From the NCBI GenBank assembly GCA_963920705.1, contig OY987233.1:744001-808000 (forward strand): a DNA stretch of 64,000 bases, read 5' to 3'. Under the pieces are notes generated by a model. It saw only the letters and a program-made list of their open reading frames with translations, was not told where the DNA came from and made no database searches. The position numbers and the translations under genes were made by a program. Shown one piece after another: positions 1-11,548 of the stretch. This DNA comes from Odiellus spinosus (taxonomy: Eukaryota > Arthropoda > Arachnida > Opiliones > Phalangiidae). How positions within the stretch are numbered: position 1 is the stretch's first letter; each line of letters begins with the position of its first letter.

Positions 1-289
1 CACTTGGGAAATTTGTGGATTTATACTTGGGGAATTTGTGGGTTTATACTTGGGAAATTTGTGGGTTTATACTTGGGAAATTTGTAGATTTATACTTCGG
101 AAATTTGTGGATTTATACTTGGAAAATTTGTGGATTTATAATTGGGAAATTTGTGGATTTATACTTGGGAAATTTGTGGGTCTAGACTTGGGAAATTTGT
201 GGGTCTACACTTGTGAAATTTGTGGTTCTACACTTGGGAAATTTGTGTATCTACACTTGGGAAATTTGTGTATCTACACTTGGGAAATT

Positions 290-1700
290 TGTGGATTTAT
301 ACTTGGGAAATTTGTGGGTTTATACTTGGGAAATTTGTGGATTTATACTTGGGAAATTTGTGGATTTATACTTGGGAAATTTGTGGATTTATACTTGGGA
401 AATTTGTGGATTTATACTTCGAAAATTTGTGGATTTATACTTGGGAAATTTGTGGATTTATACTTGGGAAATTTGTGGATTTATACTTCGGAAATTTATG
501 GATTTATACTTGGGAAATTTGTGGATTTATACTTGGGAAATTCGTGGATTTATACTTGGGAAATTTGTGGATTTATACTTGGGAAATTTGTGGATTTATA
601 CTTGGGAAATTAGTGGATTTATACTTGGGAAATTTGTGGATTTATACTTGGGAAATTTGTGGATTTATACTTGGGAAATTTGTGGATTTATACTTCGGAA
701 ATTTGTGGATTTATACTTGGAAAATTTGTGCATTTATAATTGGGAAATTTGTGGATTTATACTTGGGAAATTTGTGGGTCTAGACTTGGGAAATTTGTGG
801 GTCTAGACTTGGGACATTTGTGGATCTAGACTTGGGACATTTGTGGATCTAGACTTGGAACATTTATGGATCTAGACTTGGGACATTTGTGGATTTATAT
901 TTGGGAAATTTGTGAATTTTTACTTGGAAATTTGTGGATTTATTCTTGGGAAATTTGTGGATTTATACTTGGGAAATTTGTGGATTTATACTTGGGAAAT
1001 TTGTGGATTTATACTTGGGAAATTTGTGGATTTATACTTAGGAAATTTGTGGATTTACACTTGACAAATTTGTGGATCTACACTTTGCAAATTTGTGGAT
1101 CTACTCTTGGTAAATTTGTGGATCTACATTTGGGAAATTTGTGGATCTACACTTGGGAAATTTGTGGTTCTACACTTGGGAAATTTGTGTATCTACACTT
1201 GGGAAATTTGTGGATTTATACTTTTGTAATTTATGGATTTATACTTGGGAAATTTGTGGATTTATATTTGGGAAATTTGTGGATTTATACTTGGGAAATT
1301 TGTGGATTTATACTTGGGAAATTTGTGGATTTATACTTCGGAAATTTGTGGATTTATACTTGGAAAATTTGTGGATTTATTATTGGGAAATTTGTGGATT
1401 TATACTTGGGAAATTTGTGGGTCTAGACTTGGGAAATTTGTGGGTCTACACTTGTGAAATTTGTGGTTCTACACTTGGGAAATTTGTGTATCTACACTTG
1501 GGAAATTTGTGGATTTATACTTGGGAAATTTGTGGATTTATACTTGGGAAATTTGTGGATTTATACTTGGGAAATTTGTGGATTTATACTTCAGAAATTT
1601 GTGGATTTATACTTGGGAAATTTGTGGATTTATACTTGGGAAATTTGTGGATTTATACTTCGGAAATTTGTGGATTTATACTTGGAAAATTTGTGGATAT
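290..1700. repeat. Dispersed direct repeat, copy 1 (partner 3,186-4,525)
   Basis: This segment and about 3,186-4,525 share the same order of rare monomers: an early GGGTTTATAC, the gamma/delta cluster, GAATTTTTAC-TTGGAAATTTG (a 22-bp monomer near 920 and 3,750), the cassette, TTTTGTAATTT, and the gamma plus TTGTGAAATTTG junction. The offset shifts from about 2,896 to 2,827 and then 2,849 bp, so the copies differ by whole-monomer gains and losses. This copy has five gamma/delta monomers in its cluster, one more than the partner. Confidence 0.75.
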
Positions 1701-2482
1701 ACACTTGGGAAATATGTGGATCTACACTTGGGAAATTTGTGGATCTACACTTGGAAAATTTGTGGATCTACAATTGGGAAATTTGTGGATCTACACTTGG
1801 GAAATTTGTGGTTCTACACTTGGGAAATTTGTGGATTTATACTTGGGAAATTTGTGGATTTATACTTGGGAAATTTGTGGATTTATACTTGGGAAATTTG
1901 TGGATTTATACTTGGGAAATTTGTGGATTTATACTTCGGAAATTTGTGGATTTATACTTGGAAAATTTGTGGATTTATTATTGGGAAATTTGTGGATTTA
2001 TACTTGGGAAATTTGTGGGTCTAGACTTGGGAAATTTGTGGGTCTACACTTGTGAAATTTGTGGTTCTACACTTGGGAAATTTGTGTATCTACACTTGGG
2101 AAATTTGTGGATTTATACTTGGGAAATTTGTGGATTTATACTTGGGAAATTTGTGGATTTATACTTGGGAAATTTGTGGATTTATACTTGGGAAATTTGT
2201 GGATTTATACTTGGGAAATTTGTGGATTTATACTTGGGAAATTTGTGGATTTATACTTCGGAAATTTGTGGATTTATACTTGGAAAATTTGTGGATATAC
2301 ACTTGGGAAATATGTGGATCTACACTTGGGAAATTTGTGGATCTACACTTGGAAAATTTGTGGATCTACAATTGGGAAATTTGTGGATCTACACTTGGGA
2401 AATTTGTGGTTCTACACTTGGGAAATTTGTGGATTTATACTTGGGAAATTTGTGGATTTATACTTGGGAAATTTGTGGATTT
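1287..2482. repeat. 598-bp (26-monomer) tandem duplication
   Basis: Two adjacent copies, about 1,287-1,884 and 1,885-2,482, match at an offset of exactly 598 bp (26 x 23). Shared rare features include GGATTTATTATTGGG near 1,374 and 1,972, the GGATATACAC monomer near 1,693 and 2,291, and the TGTGAAATTTGTGGTTC junction near 1,452 and 2,050. They differ at single bases, for example TTCAG in the first copy where the second has TTGGG (near 1,590 and 2,188). Edges are uncertain by a few monomers because they lie in alpha runs. Confidence 0.85.
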
Positions 2483-2679
2483 ATACTTCGGAAATTTGTG
2501 GATTTATACTTGGGAAATTTGTGGATTTATACTTGGGAAATTTGTGGATTTATACTTCGGAAATTTGTGGATTTATACTTGGGACATTTGTGGATTTATA
2601 CTTGGGAAATTTGTGGATTTATACTTGGGAAATTTGTGGATTTATACTTGGGAAATTTGTGGATTTATACTTAGGATAT

Positions 2680-3150
2680 TTGTGAATTTTCACTTGGCAA
2701 ATTTGTAGATTTATACTTGGGAAATTTGTGGATTTATATTTGGGAAATTTGTGGATTTATACTGGGGAAATTTGTGGATTTATACTTTTGAAATTTGTGG
2801 ATTTATACTTAGGAAATTTGTGGATTTACTCTTGGCAAATTTGTGGATCTACACTTTGCAAATTTGTGGATCTACACTTGGGAAATTTGTGGATCTACAC
2901 TTGCAAATTTGTGGATCTACACTTGGGAAATTTATGGATCTACACTTGGGAAATTTGTGGATCTACACTTTTCAAATTTGTGGATCTACTCTTGGGAAAT
3001 TTGTGGATCTACACTTGGCAAATTTGTGGGTCTACACTTTGCAAATTTGTGGATCTACACTTGGGAAATTTTCTGATCTACACTTGGGAAATTTGTGGAC
3101 CTACACTTGGAAAATTTGTGGATCTACACTTGGGAAATTTGTGGATCTAC
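2680..3150. repeat. Dispersed direct repeat, copy 1 (partner 5,067-5,537)
   Basis: Matches 5,067-5,537 at a constant offset of 2,387 bp. Shared landmarks are the GGATTTATACTGGGG monomer, the TTTTGAAATTTG monomer, GGATTTACTC at the alpha-to-beta change, the 22-bp TTGCAAATTTG monomer near 2,900, and GGGAAATTTTCTGATC near 3,066. A few substitutions separate the copies, such as TTTATGG near 2,931 against TTTGTGG downstream. Confidence 0.8.
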
Positions 3151-3185
3151 ACTTGGGAAATTTGTGTATCTACACTTGGGAAATT

Positions 3186-4525
3186 TGTGGATTTATACTT
3201 GGGAAATTTGTGGGTTTATACTTGGGAAATTTGTGGATTTATACTTGGGAAATTTGTGGATTTATTCTTGGGAAATTTGTGGATTTATACTTGGGAAATT
3301 TGTGGATTTATACTTCGAAAATTTGTGGATTTATACTTGGGAAATTTGTGGATTTATACTTGGGAAATTTGTGGATTTATACTTCGGAAATTTATGGATT
3401 TATACTTGGGAAATTTGTGGATTTATACTTGGGAAATTTGTGGATTTATACTTGGGAAATTTGTGGATTTATACTTGGGAAATTTGTGGATTTATACTTG
3501 GGAAATTTGTGGATTTATACTTGGGAAATTTGTGGATTTATACTTCGGAAATTTGTGGATTTATACTTGGAAAATTTGTGCATTTATAATTGGGAAATTT
3601 GTGGATTTATACTTGGGAAATTTGTGGGTCTAGACTTGGGAAATTTGTGGGTCTAGACTTGGGACATTATGGATCTAGACTTGGGACATTTATGGATCTA
3701 GACTTGGGACATTTGTGGATTTATATTTGGGAAATTTGTGAATTTTTACTTGGAAATTTGTGGATTTATTCTTGGGAAATTTGTGGATTTATACTTGGGA
3801 AATTTGTGGATTTATACTTGGGAAATTTGTGGATTTATACTTGGGAAATTTGTGGATTTATACTTAGGAAATTTGTGGATTTACACTTGACAAATTTGTG
3901 GATCTACACTTTGCAAATTTGTGGATCTACTCTTGGTAAATTTGTGGATCTACACTTGGCAAATTTGTGGATCTACATTTGGGAAATTTGTGGATCTACA
4001 CTTGGGAAATTTGTGGTTCTACACTTGGGAAATTTGTGTATCTATACTTGGGAAATTTGTGGATTTATACTTTTGTAATTTATGGATTTATACTTGGGAA
4101 ATTTGTGGATTTATATTTGGGAAATTTGTGGATTTATACTTGGGAAATTTGTGGATTTATACTTGGGAAATTTGTGGATTTATACTTCGGAAATTTGTGG
4201 ATTTATACTTGGAAAATTTGTGGATTTATAATTGGGAAATTTGTGGATTTATACTTGGGAAATTTGTGGGTCTAGACTTGGGAAATTTGTGGGTCTACAC
4301 TTGTGAAATTTGTGGTTCTACACTTGGGAAATTTGTGTATCTACACTTGGGAAATTTGTGGATTTATACTTGGGAAATTTGTGGATTTATACTTGGGAAA
4401 TTTGTGGATTTATACTTGGGAAATTTGTGGATTTATACTTGGGAAATTTGTGGATTTATACTTGGGAAATTTGTGGATTTATACTTCGGAAATTTGTGGA
4501 TTTATACTTGGAAAATTTGTGGATT
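3186..4525. repeat. Dispersed direct repeat, copy 2 (partner 290-1,700)
   Basis: Second copy of the 290-1,700 segment. Its gamma/delta cluster carries a shortened monomer (GGGACATTATGG near 3,661, missing the usual TTGTG step). Its cassette has one extra TTGGC beta monomer near 3,950. It then runs on into a 22-bp TTGGAAATTTG monomer near 4,531 not found at that place in copy 1. Confidence 0.75.
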
Positions 4526-5066
4526 TATACTTGGAAATTTGTGGATTTATACTTGTGAAATTTGTGGATCTACACTTGTGAAATTTGTGGAGCTACACTT
4601 GGGAAATTTGTGGATCTACACTTGGGAAATTTGAGGATCTACACTTGGGAAATTTGTGGATCTACACTTGGGAAATTTGTGGATCTACACTTGGGAAATT
4701 TGTGGATATACACTTGGGAAATATGTGGATCTACACTTTAAAAATTTGTGGATCTACACTTGGAAAATTTGTGGATCTACATTTGGGAAATTTGTGGATC
4801 TACACTTGGAAAATTTGTGGTTCTACACTTGGGAAATTTGTGGATTTATACTTGGGAAATTTGTGGATTTATACTTGGGAAATTTGTGGATTTATACTTC
4901 GGAAATTTGTGGATTTATACTTGGGAAATTTTGGATTTATACTTGGGAAATTTGTGGATTTATACTTCGGAAATTTGTGGATTTATACTTGGGAAATTTG
5001 TGGATTTATACTTGGGAAATTTGTGGATTTATACTTGGGAAATTTGTGGATTTATACTTAGGAAAT

Positions 5067-5537
5067 TTGTGAATTTTCACTTGGAAAATTTGTAGATTTA
5101 TACTTGGGAAGTTTGTGGATTTATATTTGGGAAATTTGTGGATTTATACTGGGGAAATTTGTGGATTTATACTTTTGAAATTTGTGGATTTATACTTAGG
5201 AAATTTGTGGATTTACTCTTGGCAAATTTGTGGATCTACACTTTGCAAATTTGTGGATCTACACTTGGGAAATTTGTGGATCTACACTTGCAAATTTGTG
5301 GATCTACACTTGGGAAATTTGTGGATCTACACTTGGGAAATTTGTGGATCTATACTTTGCAAATTTGTGGATCTACTCTTGGGAAATTTGTGGATCTACA
5401 CTTGGCAAATTTGTGGGTCTACACTTTGCAAATTTGTGGATCTACACTTGGGAAATTTTCTGATCTACACTTGGGAAATTTGTGGATCTACACTTGGAAA
5501 ATTTGTGGATCTACACTTGGGAAATTTGTGGATCTAC
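5067..5537. repeat. Dispersed direct repeat, copy 2 (partner 2,680-3,150)
   Basis: Second copy at +2,387 bp. It leads directly into the epsilon block of domain 2, whereas copy 1 leads back into alpha monomers. The copies therefore share a left context and differ on the right, as expected from recombination inside the array. Confidence 0.8.
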
Positions 5538-5621
5538 TCTTGGGAAATTTGTGGATCTACAATAGGGAAATTTGTGGATCTACACTTGGGAAATTTGTGG
5601 ATCTACACTTGGGAAATTTGT

Positions 5622-5781
5622 GGATCTATACAAAGGGAAATTTGTGGATCTATACAAAGCAAAATTTGGATCTATACTTGGAAAATTTGTGGATTTATTC
5701 TTAGAAAATTTGGGGATATATGCTTGGAAATTTGTTTATCTATACTTGGGAAATATGTGTATCTATACTTGGGATTTTTGT
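5622..5781. repeat. Epsilon block 1
   Basis: A 160-bp run of the most diverged monomers. It holds GGATCTATAC-AAAGGGAAATTTGT (24 bp), a second AAAGC form, GGATTTATTC-TTAGAAAATTT, GGATATATGC-TTGGAAATTTG, TTATCTATAC, GTATCTATAC and a terminal GGGATTTTTG. The same order recurs 12 times in the window. Confidence 0.9.
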
Positions 5782-6240
5782 GGATCTACACTTGGCAAAT
5801 TTGTGGATCTACACTTTGCAAATTTGTGGATCTACACTTGGGAAATTTGTGGATCTACTCTTGCAAATTTGTGGATCTACACTTGGGAAATTTGTGGATC
5901 TACACTTGGGAAATTTGTGGATCTACACTTGGGAAATTTTTGGATCTACACTTGGGAAATATGTGGATCTACACTTGGGAAATTTGTGGATATACACTTG
6001 GGAAATTTGTGGATATACACTTGGGAAATATGTGGATCTACACTTGGGAAATTTGTGGATCTACACTTGGAAAATTTGTGGATTTATACTTGGGAAATTT
6101 GTAGATTTATACTTGGGAAATTTGTGGATTTATACTTGGGAAATTTGAGGATCTACACTTGGGAAATTTGTGGATCTACACTTGGGAAATTTGTGGATCT
6201 ACACTTGGGAAATTTGTGGATCTACACTTGGGAAATTTGT

Positions 6241-6400
6241 GGATCTATACAAAGGGAAATTTGTGGATCTATACAAAGCAAAATTTGGATCTATACTTGG
6301 AAAATTTGTGGATTTATTCTTAGAAAATTTGGGGATATATGCTTGGAAATTTGTTTATCTATACTTGGGAAATATGTGTATCTATACTTGGGACTTTTGT
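6241..6400. repeat. Epsilon block 2
   Basis: Same order and length (160 bp) as block 1, 619 bp downstream. It ends GGGACTTTTG instead of GGGATTTTTG. Confidence 0.9.
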
Positions 6401-9400
6401 GGATCTACACTTGGCAAATTTGTGGATCTACACTTTGCAAATTTGTGGATCTACACTTGGGAAATTTGTGGATCTACACTTGCAAATTTGTGGATCTACA
6501 CTTGGGAAATTTGTGGATCTACACTTGGGAAATTTGTGGATCTACACTTGGGAAATTTTTGGATCTACACTTGGGAAATATGTGGATCTACACTTGGGAA
6601 ATTTGTGGATCTACACTTGGGAAATTTGTGGATATACACTTGGGAAATATGTGGATCTACACTTGGGAAATTTGTGGATCTACACTTGGAAAATTTGTGT
6701 ATTTATACTTGGGAAATTTGTAGATTTATACTTGGGAAATTTGTGGATTTATACTTGGGAAATTTGTGGATTTATACTTGGGAAATTTGTGGATTTATAC
6801 TTGTGAAATTTGTGGATTTATACTTCGGAAATTTATGGATTTATACTTGGGAAATTTGTGGATTTATACTTGGGAAATTTGTGGATTTATACTTGGGAAA
6901 TTTGTGGATTTTCACTTGGCAAATTTGTAGATTTATACTTGGCAAATTTGTGGGTTTATACTTGGGAAATTTGTGGATTTATACTTGGGAAATTTGTGGA
7001 TTTATACTTGGGAAATTTGTGGATTTATACTTGGGAAATTTGTGGATTTATACTTGGGAAATTGGTGGATTTATACTTAGGAAATTTGTGGATTTTCACT
7101 TGGCAAATTTGTAGATTTATACTTGGGAAATTTGTGGATTTATACTTGGGAAATTTGTCGATTTATACTTGGGAAATTTATGGATTTATACTTGGGAAAT
7201 TTGTGGACTTATACTTGGGAAATTTTTCGATTTATACTTCGGAAATTTGTGGATTTATACTTGGAAAATTTGTGGATTTATAATTGGGAAATTTGAGGAT
7301 TTATACTTGGGAAATTTGTGGGTCTAGACTTAAGAAATTTGTGGGTCTAGACTTGGGACATTTGTGGATCTAGACTTGGGACATTTGTGGATCTAGACTT
7401 GGGACATTTGTGGATTTATACTTGGGAAATTTGTGAATTTATACTTGGGAAATTTGTGGATTTATACTTGGGAAATTTGTGGATTTATACTTGGGAAATT
7501 TGTGGATTTATACTTGGGAAATTTGTGGATTTATACTTGGGAAATTTGTGGATTTATACTTAGGAAATTTGTGGATTTACACTTGACAAATTTGTGGATC
7601 TACACTTTGCAAATTAGTGGATCTACACTTGGTAAATTTGTGGATCTACACTTGGCAAATTTGTGGATCTACATTTGGGAAATTTGTGGATCTACACTTG
7701 GGAAATTTGTGGTTCTACACTTGGGAAATTTGTGTATCTACACTTGGGAAATTTGTGGATTTATACTTTTGTAATTTATGGCTTTATACTTGGGAAATTT
7801 GTGGATTTATATTTGGGAAATTTGTGGATTTATACTTGGGAAATTTGTGGATTTATACTTGGGAAATTTGTGGATTTATACTTGGGAAATTTGTGGTTTT
7901 ATACTTCGGAAATTTGTGGATTTATACTTCGGAAATTTGGGGATTTATACTTGGAAAATTTGTGGATTTATAATTGGGAAATTTGTGGATTTATACTTGG
8001 GAAATTTGTGGGTCTAGACTTGGGAAATTTGTGGGACTACACTTGTGAAATTTGTGGTTCTACACTTGGGAAATTTGTGTATCTACACTTGGGAAATTTG
8101 TGGATTTATACTTTTGTAATTTATGGATTTATACTTGGGAAATTTGTGGATTTATACTTGGGAAATTTGTGGATTTATTCTTGGGAAATTTGTGGATTTA
8201 TACTTGGGAAATTTGTGGATTTATACTTCGGAAATTTGTGGATTTATACTTGGAAAATTTGTGGATTTATAATTGGGAAATTTGTGGATTTATACTTGGG
8301 AAATTTGTGGGTCTAGACTAGGGAAATTTGTGGATTTATACTTGGGAAATTTGTGGATTTATACTTAGGAAATTTGTGGATTTACACTTGACAAATTTGT
8401 GGATCTACACTTTGCAAATTTGTGGATCTACACTTGGTAAATTTGTGGATCTACACTTGGCAAATTTGTGGATCTACATTTGGGAAATTTGTGGTTCTAC
8501 ACTTGGGAAATTTGTGTATCTACACTTGGGAATATTGTGGATTTATACTTTTGTAATTTATGGATTTATACTTGGGAAATTTGTGGATTTATATTTGGGA
8601 AATTTGTGGATTTATACTTGGGAAATTTGTGGATTTATACTTGGGAAATTTGTGGATTTATACTTCGGAAATTTGTGGATTTATACTTGGAAAATTTGTG
8701 GATTTATAATTGGGAAATTTGTGGATTTATGCTTGGGAAATTTGTGGGTCTAGACTTGGGAAATTTGTGGGTCTACACTTGTGAAATTTGTGGTTCTACA
8801 CTTGGGAAATTTGAGTATCTACACTTGGGAAATTTGTGGATTTATACTTGGGAAATTTGTGGATTTATACTTGGGAAATTTGTGGATTTATACTTGGGAA
8901 ATTTGTGGATTTATACTTGGGAAATTTGTGGATTTATACTTGGGAAATTTGTGGATTTATACTTAGGAAATTTGTGGATTTATACTTGGGAAATTTGTGG
9001 ATTTATACTTGGGAAATTTGTGGATTTATACTTCGGAAATTTATGGATTTATACTTGGGAAATTTGTGGATTTATACTTGGGAAATTTGTGGATTTATAC
9101 TTGGGAAATTTGTGGATTTATACTTAGGAAATTTGTGGATTTTCACTTGGCAAATTTGTAGATTTATGCTTGGGAAATTTGTGGATTTATACTTGGGAAA
9201 TTTGTGGATTTATACTTGGGAAATTTGTGGATTTATACTTGGGAAATTTGTGGATTTATACTTGGGAAATTTTTGGATTTATACTTCGGAAATTTGTGGA
9301 TTTATACTTGGAAAATTTGTGGATTTATAATTGGGAAATTTAAGGATTTATACTTGGGAAATTTGTGGGTCTAGACTTGGGAAATTTGTGGGTCTAGACT

Positions 9401-11298
9401 TGGGACATTTGTGGATCTAGACTTGGGACATTTGTGGATCTAGACTTGGGACATTTGTGGATTTATACTTGGGAAATTTGTGAATTTATACTTGGGAAAT
9501 TTGTGGATTTATACTTGGAAAATTTGTGGATTTATACTTGGGAAATTTGTGGATTTATACTTGGGAAATTTGTAGATTTATACTTGGGAAATTTGTGGAT
9601 TTATACTTAGGAAATTTGTGGATTTACACTTGACAAATTTGTGGATCTACACTTTGCAAATTTGTGGATCTACACTTGGTAAATTTGTGGATCTACACTT
9701 GGCAAATTTGTGGATGTACATTTGGGAAATTTGTGGATCTACACTTGGGAAATTTGTGGTTCTACACTTGGGAAATTTGTGTATCTACGCTTGGGAAATT
9801 TGTGGATTTATACTTTTGTAATTTATGGATTTATACTTGGGAAATTTGTGGATTTATATTTGGGAAATTTGTGGATTTATACTTGGGAAATTTGTGGATT
9901 TATACTTGGGAAATTTGTGGATTTATACTTCGGAAATTTGTGGATTTATACTTCGGAAATTTGGGGATTTATACTTGGAAAATTTGTGGATTTATAATTG
10001 GGAAATTTGTGGATTTATACTTGGGAAATTTGTGGGTCTAGACTTGGGAAATTTGGGGGTCTACACTTGTGAAATTTGTGGTTCTACACTTGGGAAATTT
10101 GTGTATCTACACTTGGGAAATTTGTGGATTTATACTTTTGTAATTTATGGATTTATACTTGGGAAATTTGTGGATTTATACTTGGGAAATTTGTGAATTT
10201 ATACCTGGGAAATTTGTGGATTTATACTTGGGAAATTTGTGGATTTATACTTCGGAAATTTGTGGATTTATACTTGGAAAATTTGTGGATTTATAATTGG
10301 GAAATTTGTGGATTTATACTTGGGAAATTTGTGGATTTATACTTGGGAAATTTGTGGGTCTAGACTTGGGAAATTTGTGGGTCTAGACTTGGGACATTTG
10401 TGGATCTAGATTTGGGACATTAGTGGATTTATACTTGGGAAATTTGTGAATTTATACTTGGGAAATTTGTGGATTTATACTTGGGAAATTTGTGGATTTA
10501 TACTTGGGAAATTTGTGGATTTATACTTGGGAAATTTGTGGATTTATACTTGGGAAATTTGTGGATTTATACTTAGGAAATTTGTGGATTTACACTTGAC
10601 AAATTTGTGGATCTACACTTGGTAAATTTGTGGATCTACACTTGGTAAATTTGTGGATCTACACTTGGCAAATTTGTGGATCTACATTTGCGAAATTTGT
10701 GGATCTACACTAGGGAAAATTGTGGTTCTACACTTGGGAAATTTGTGTATCTACAATTGGGAAATTTGTGGATTTATACTTTTGTAATTTATGGATTTAT
10801 ACTTGGGAAATTTGTGGATTTATGTTTGGGAAATTTGTGGATTTATACTTGGGAAATTTGTGGATTTATACTTGGGAAATTTGTGGATTTATACTTCGGA
10901 AATTTGTGGATTTATACTTGGAAAATTTGTGGATTTATAATTGGGAAATTTGTGGATTTATACTTGGGAAATTTGTGGGTCTAGACTTGGGAAATTTGTG
11001 GGTCTACACTTGTGAAATTTGTGGTTCTACACTTGGGAAATTTGTGTATCTACACTTGGGAAATTTGTGGATTTATACTTGGGAAATTTGTGGATTTATA
11101 CTTGGGAAATTTGTGGATTTATACTTGGGAAATTTGTGGATTTATACTTGGGAAATTTGTGGATTTATACTTGGGAAATTTGTGGATTTATACTTAGGAA
11201 ATTTGTGGATTTATACTTGGGAAATTTGTGGATTTATACTTGGGAAATTTGTGGATTTATACTTCGGAAATTTATGGATTTATACTTGGGAAATTTGT

Positions 11299-11319
11299 GG
11301 ATTTATACTTGGGAAATTT
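11299..11319. repeat. 21-bp monomer lacking GT
   Basis: AAATTTGG replaces AAATTTGTGG at the monomer end. The same change is at 12,653-12,673, 23,389-23,409, 24,743-24,763 and 26,925-26,945. It marks one lineage of segments duplicated in domain 3. Confidence 0.88.
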
Positions 11320-11526
11320 GGATTTATACTTGGGAAATTTGTGGATTTATACTTAGGAAATTTGTGGATTTTCACTTGGCAAATTTGTAGATTTATACTT
11401 GGGAAATTTTTGGATTTATACTTGGGAAATTTGTGGATTTATACTTGGGAAATTTGTGGATTTATACTTGGGAAATTTGTGGATTTATACTTCGGAAATT
11501 TGTGGATTTATACTTGGAAAATTTGT

Positions 11527-11548
11527 GGATTTATACTTGGAAATTTGT
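11527..11548. repeat. 22-bp alpha monomer (TTGGAAATTTG)
   Basis: One base is lost from the GGGAAA stretch. Equivalent alpha monomers occur near 920, 3,750, 4,531, 12,890, 23,630, 24,978 and 27,160. Separate beta 22-mers with TTGCAAATTTG occur near 2,900, 5,288, 5,862, 6,478, 45,790, 47,812, 49,055, 49,674, 52,329, 61,948 and 62,822. Confidence 0.82.

Larger units (their letters stand above)
1051..4085. repeat. Beta cassettes ending in TTTTGTAATTT, domain 1
   Basis: Two copies (about 1,051-1,230 and 3,866-4,085). The order is TTAGG, then GGATTTACAC-TTGAC, beta TTTGC, beta TTGGT, TTGGC (copy 2 only), GGATCTACATTTGGG, beta, GGTTCTACAC, GTATCTACAC (GTATCTATAC in copy 2), then GGATTTATAC-TTTTGTAATTTATGG and back to alpha. 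Confidence 0.82.
1..5214. repeat. Domain 1: mixed alpha array with short beta tracts
   Basis: This stretch is mostly alpha monomers (GGATTTATAC). Beta tracts (GGATCTACAC) lie at about 1,070-1,200, 1,690-1,815, 2,290-2,415, 2,835-3,175, 3,900-4,040 and 4,565-4,830. Gamma monomers (GGGTCTAGAC) occur near 178, 1,422, 2,021 and 4,268, and full gamma/delta clusters near 775-885 and 3,626-3,712. The cassette-ending TTTTGTAATTT monomer occurs near 1,219 and 4,067. The domain contains a 598-bp tandem duplication and two dispersed duplications, listed separately. No gene or unique sequence was seen. Confidence 0.9.
5215..6690. repeat. Domain 2: beta/epsilon-rich array
   Basis: The subtype switches here to GGATCTACAC (beta) monomers, with two blocks of irregular epsilon monomers (5,622-5,781 and 6,241-6,400) inside a 619-bp tandem duplication. 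One short alpha tract interrupts at about 6,080-6,146. There are no gamma/delta monomers. Several monomers carry an A in the second half (GGGAAATATG), giving AAATAT instead of AAATTT. Confidence 0.88.
5575..6764. repeat. 619-bp tandem duplication carrying an epsilon block
   Basis: About 5,575-6,145 and 6,194-6,764 match at 619 bp. The length is not a multiple of 23 because the unit contains 24-bp epsilon monomers and 22-bp monomers. Both copies hold the complete 160-bp epsilon block (5,622 and 6,241), then beta monomers including GGGAAATTTTTGG and GGGAAATATGTGG. The copies differ at the block end (GGGATTTTTG against GGGACTTTTG) and at one GGATATACAC monomer. Confidence 0.85.

Noticed and set aside
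5622..5781. Epsilon block as a remnant of a transposon or unique gene
   Set aside because: Each piece still aligns to the 23-bp monomer (GGATCTATAC, AAATTTGT and so on) with small changes. There are no terminal inverted repeats, target duplications or coding sequence.
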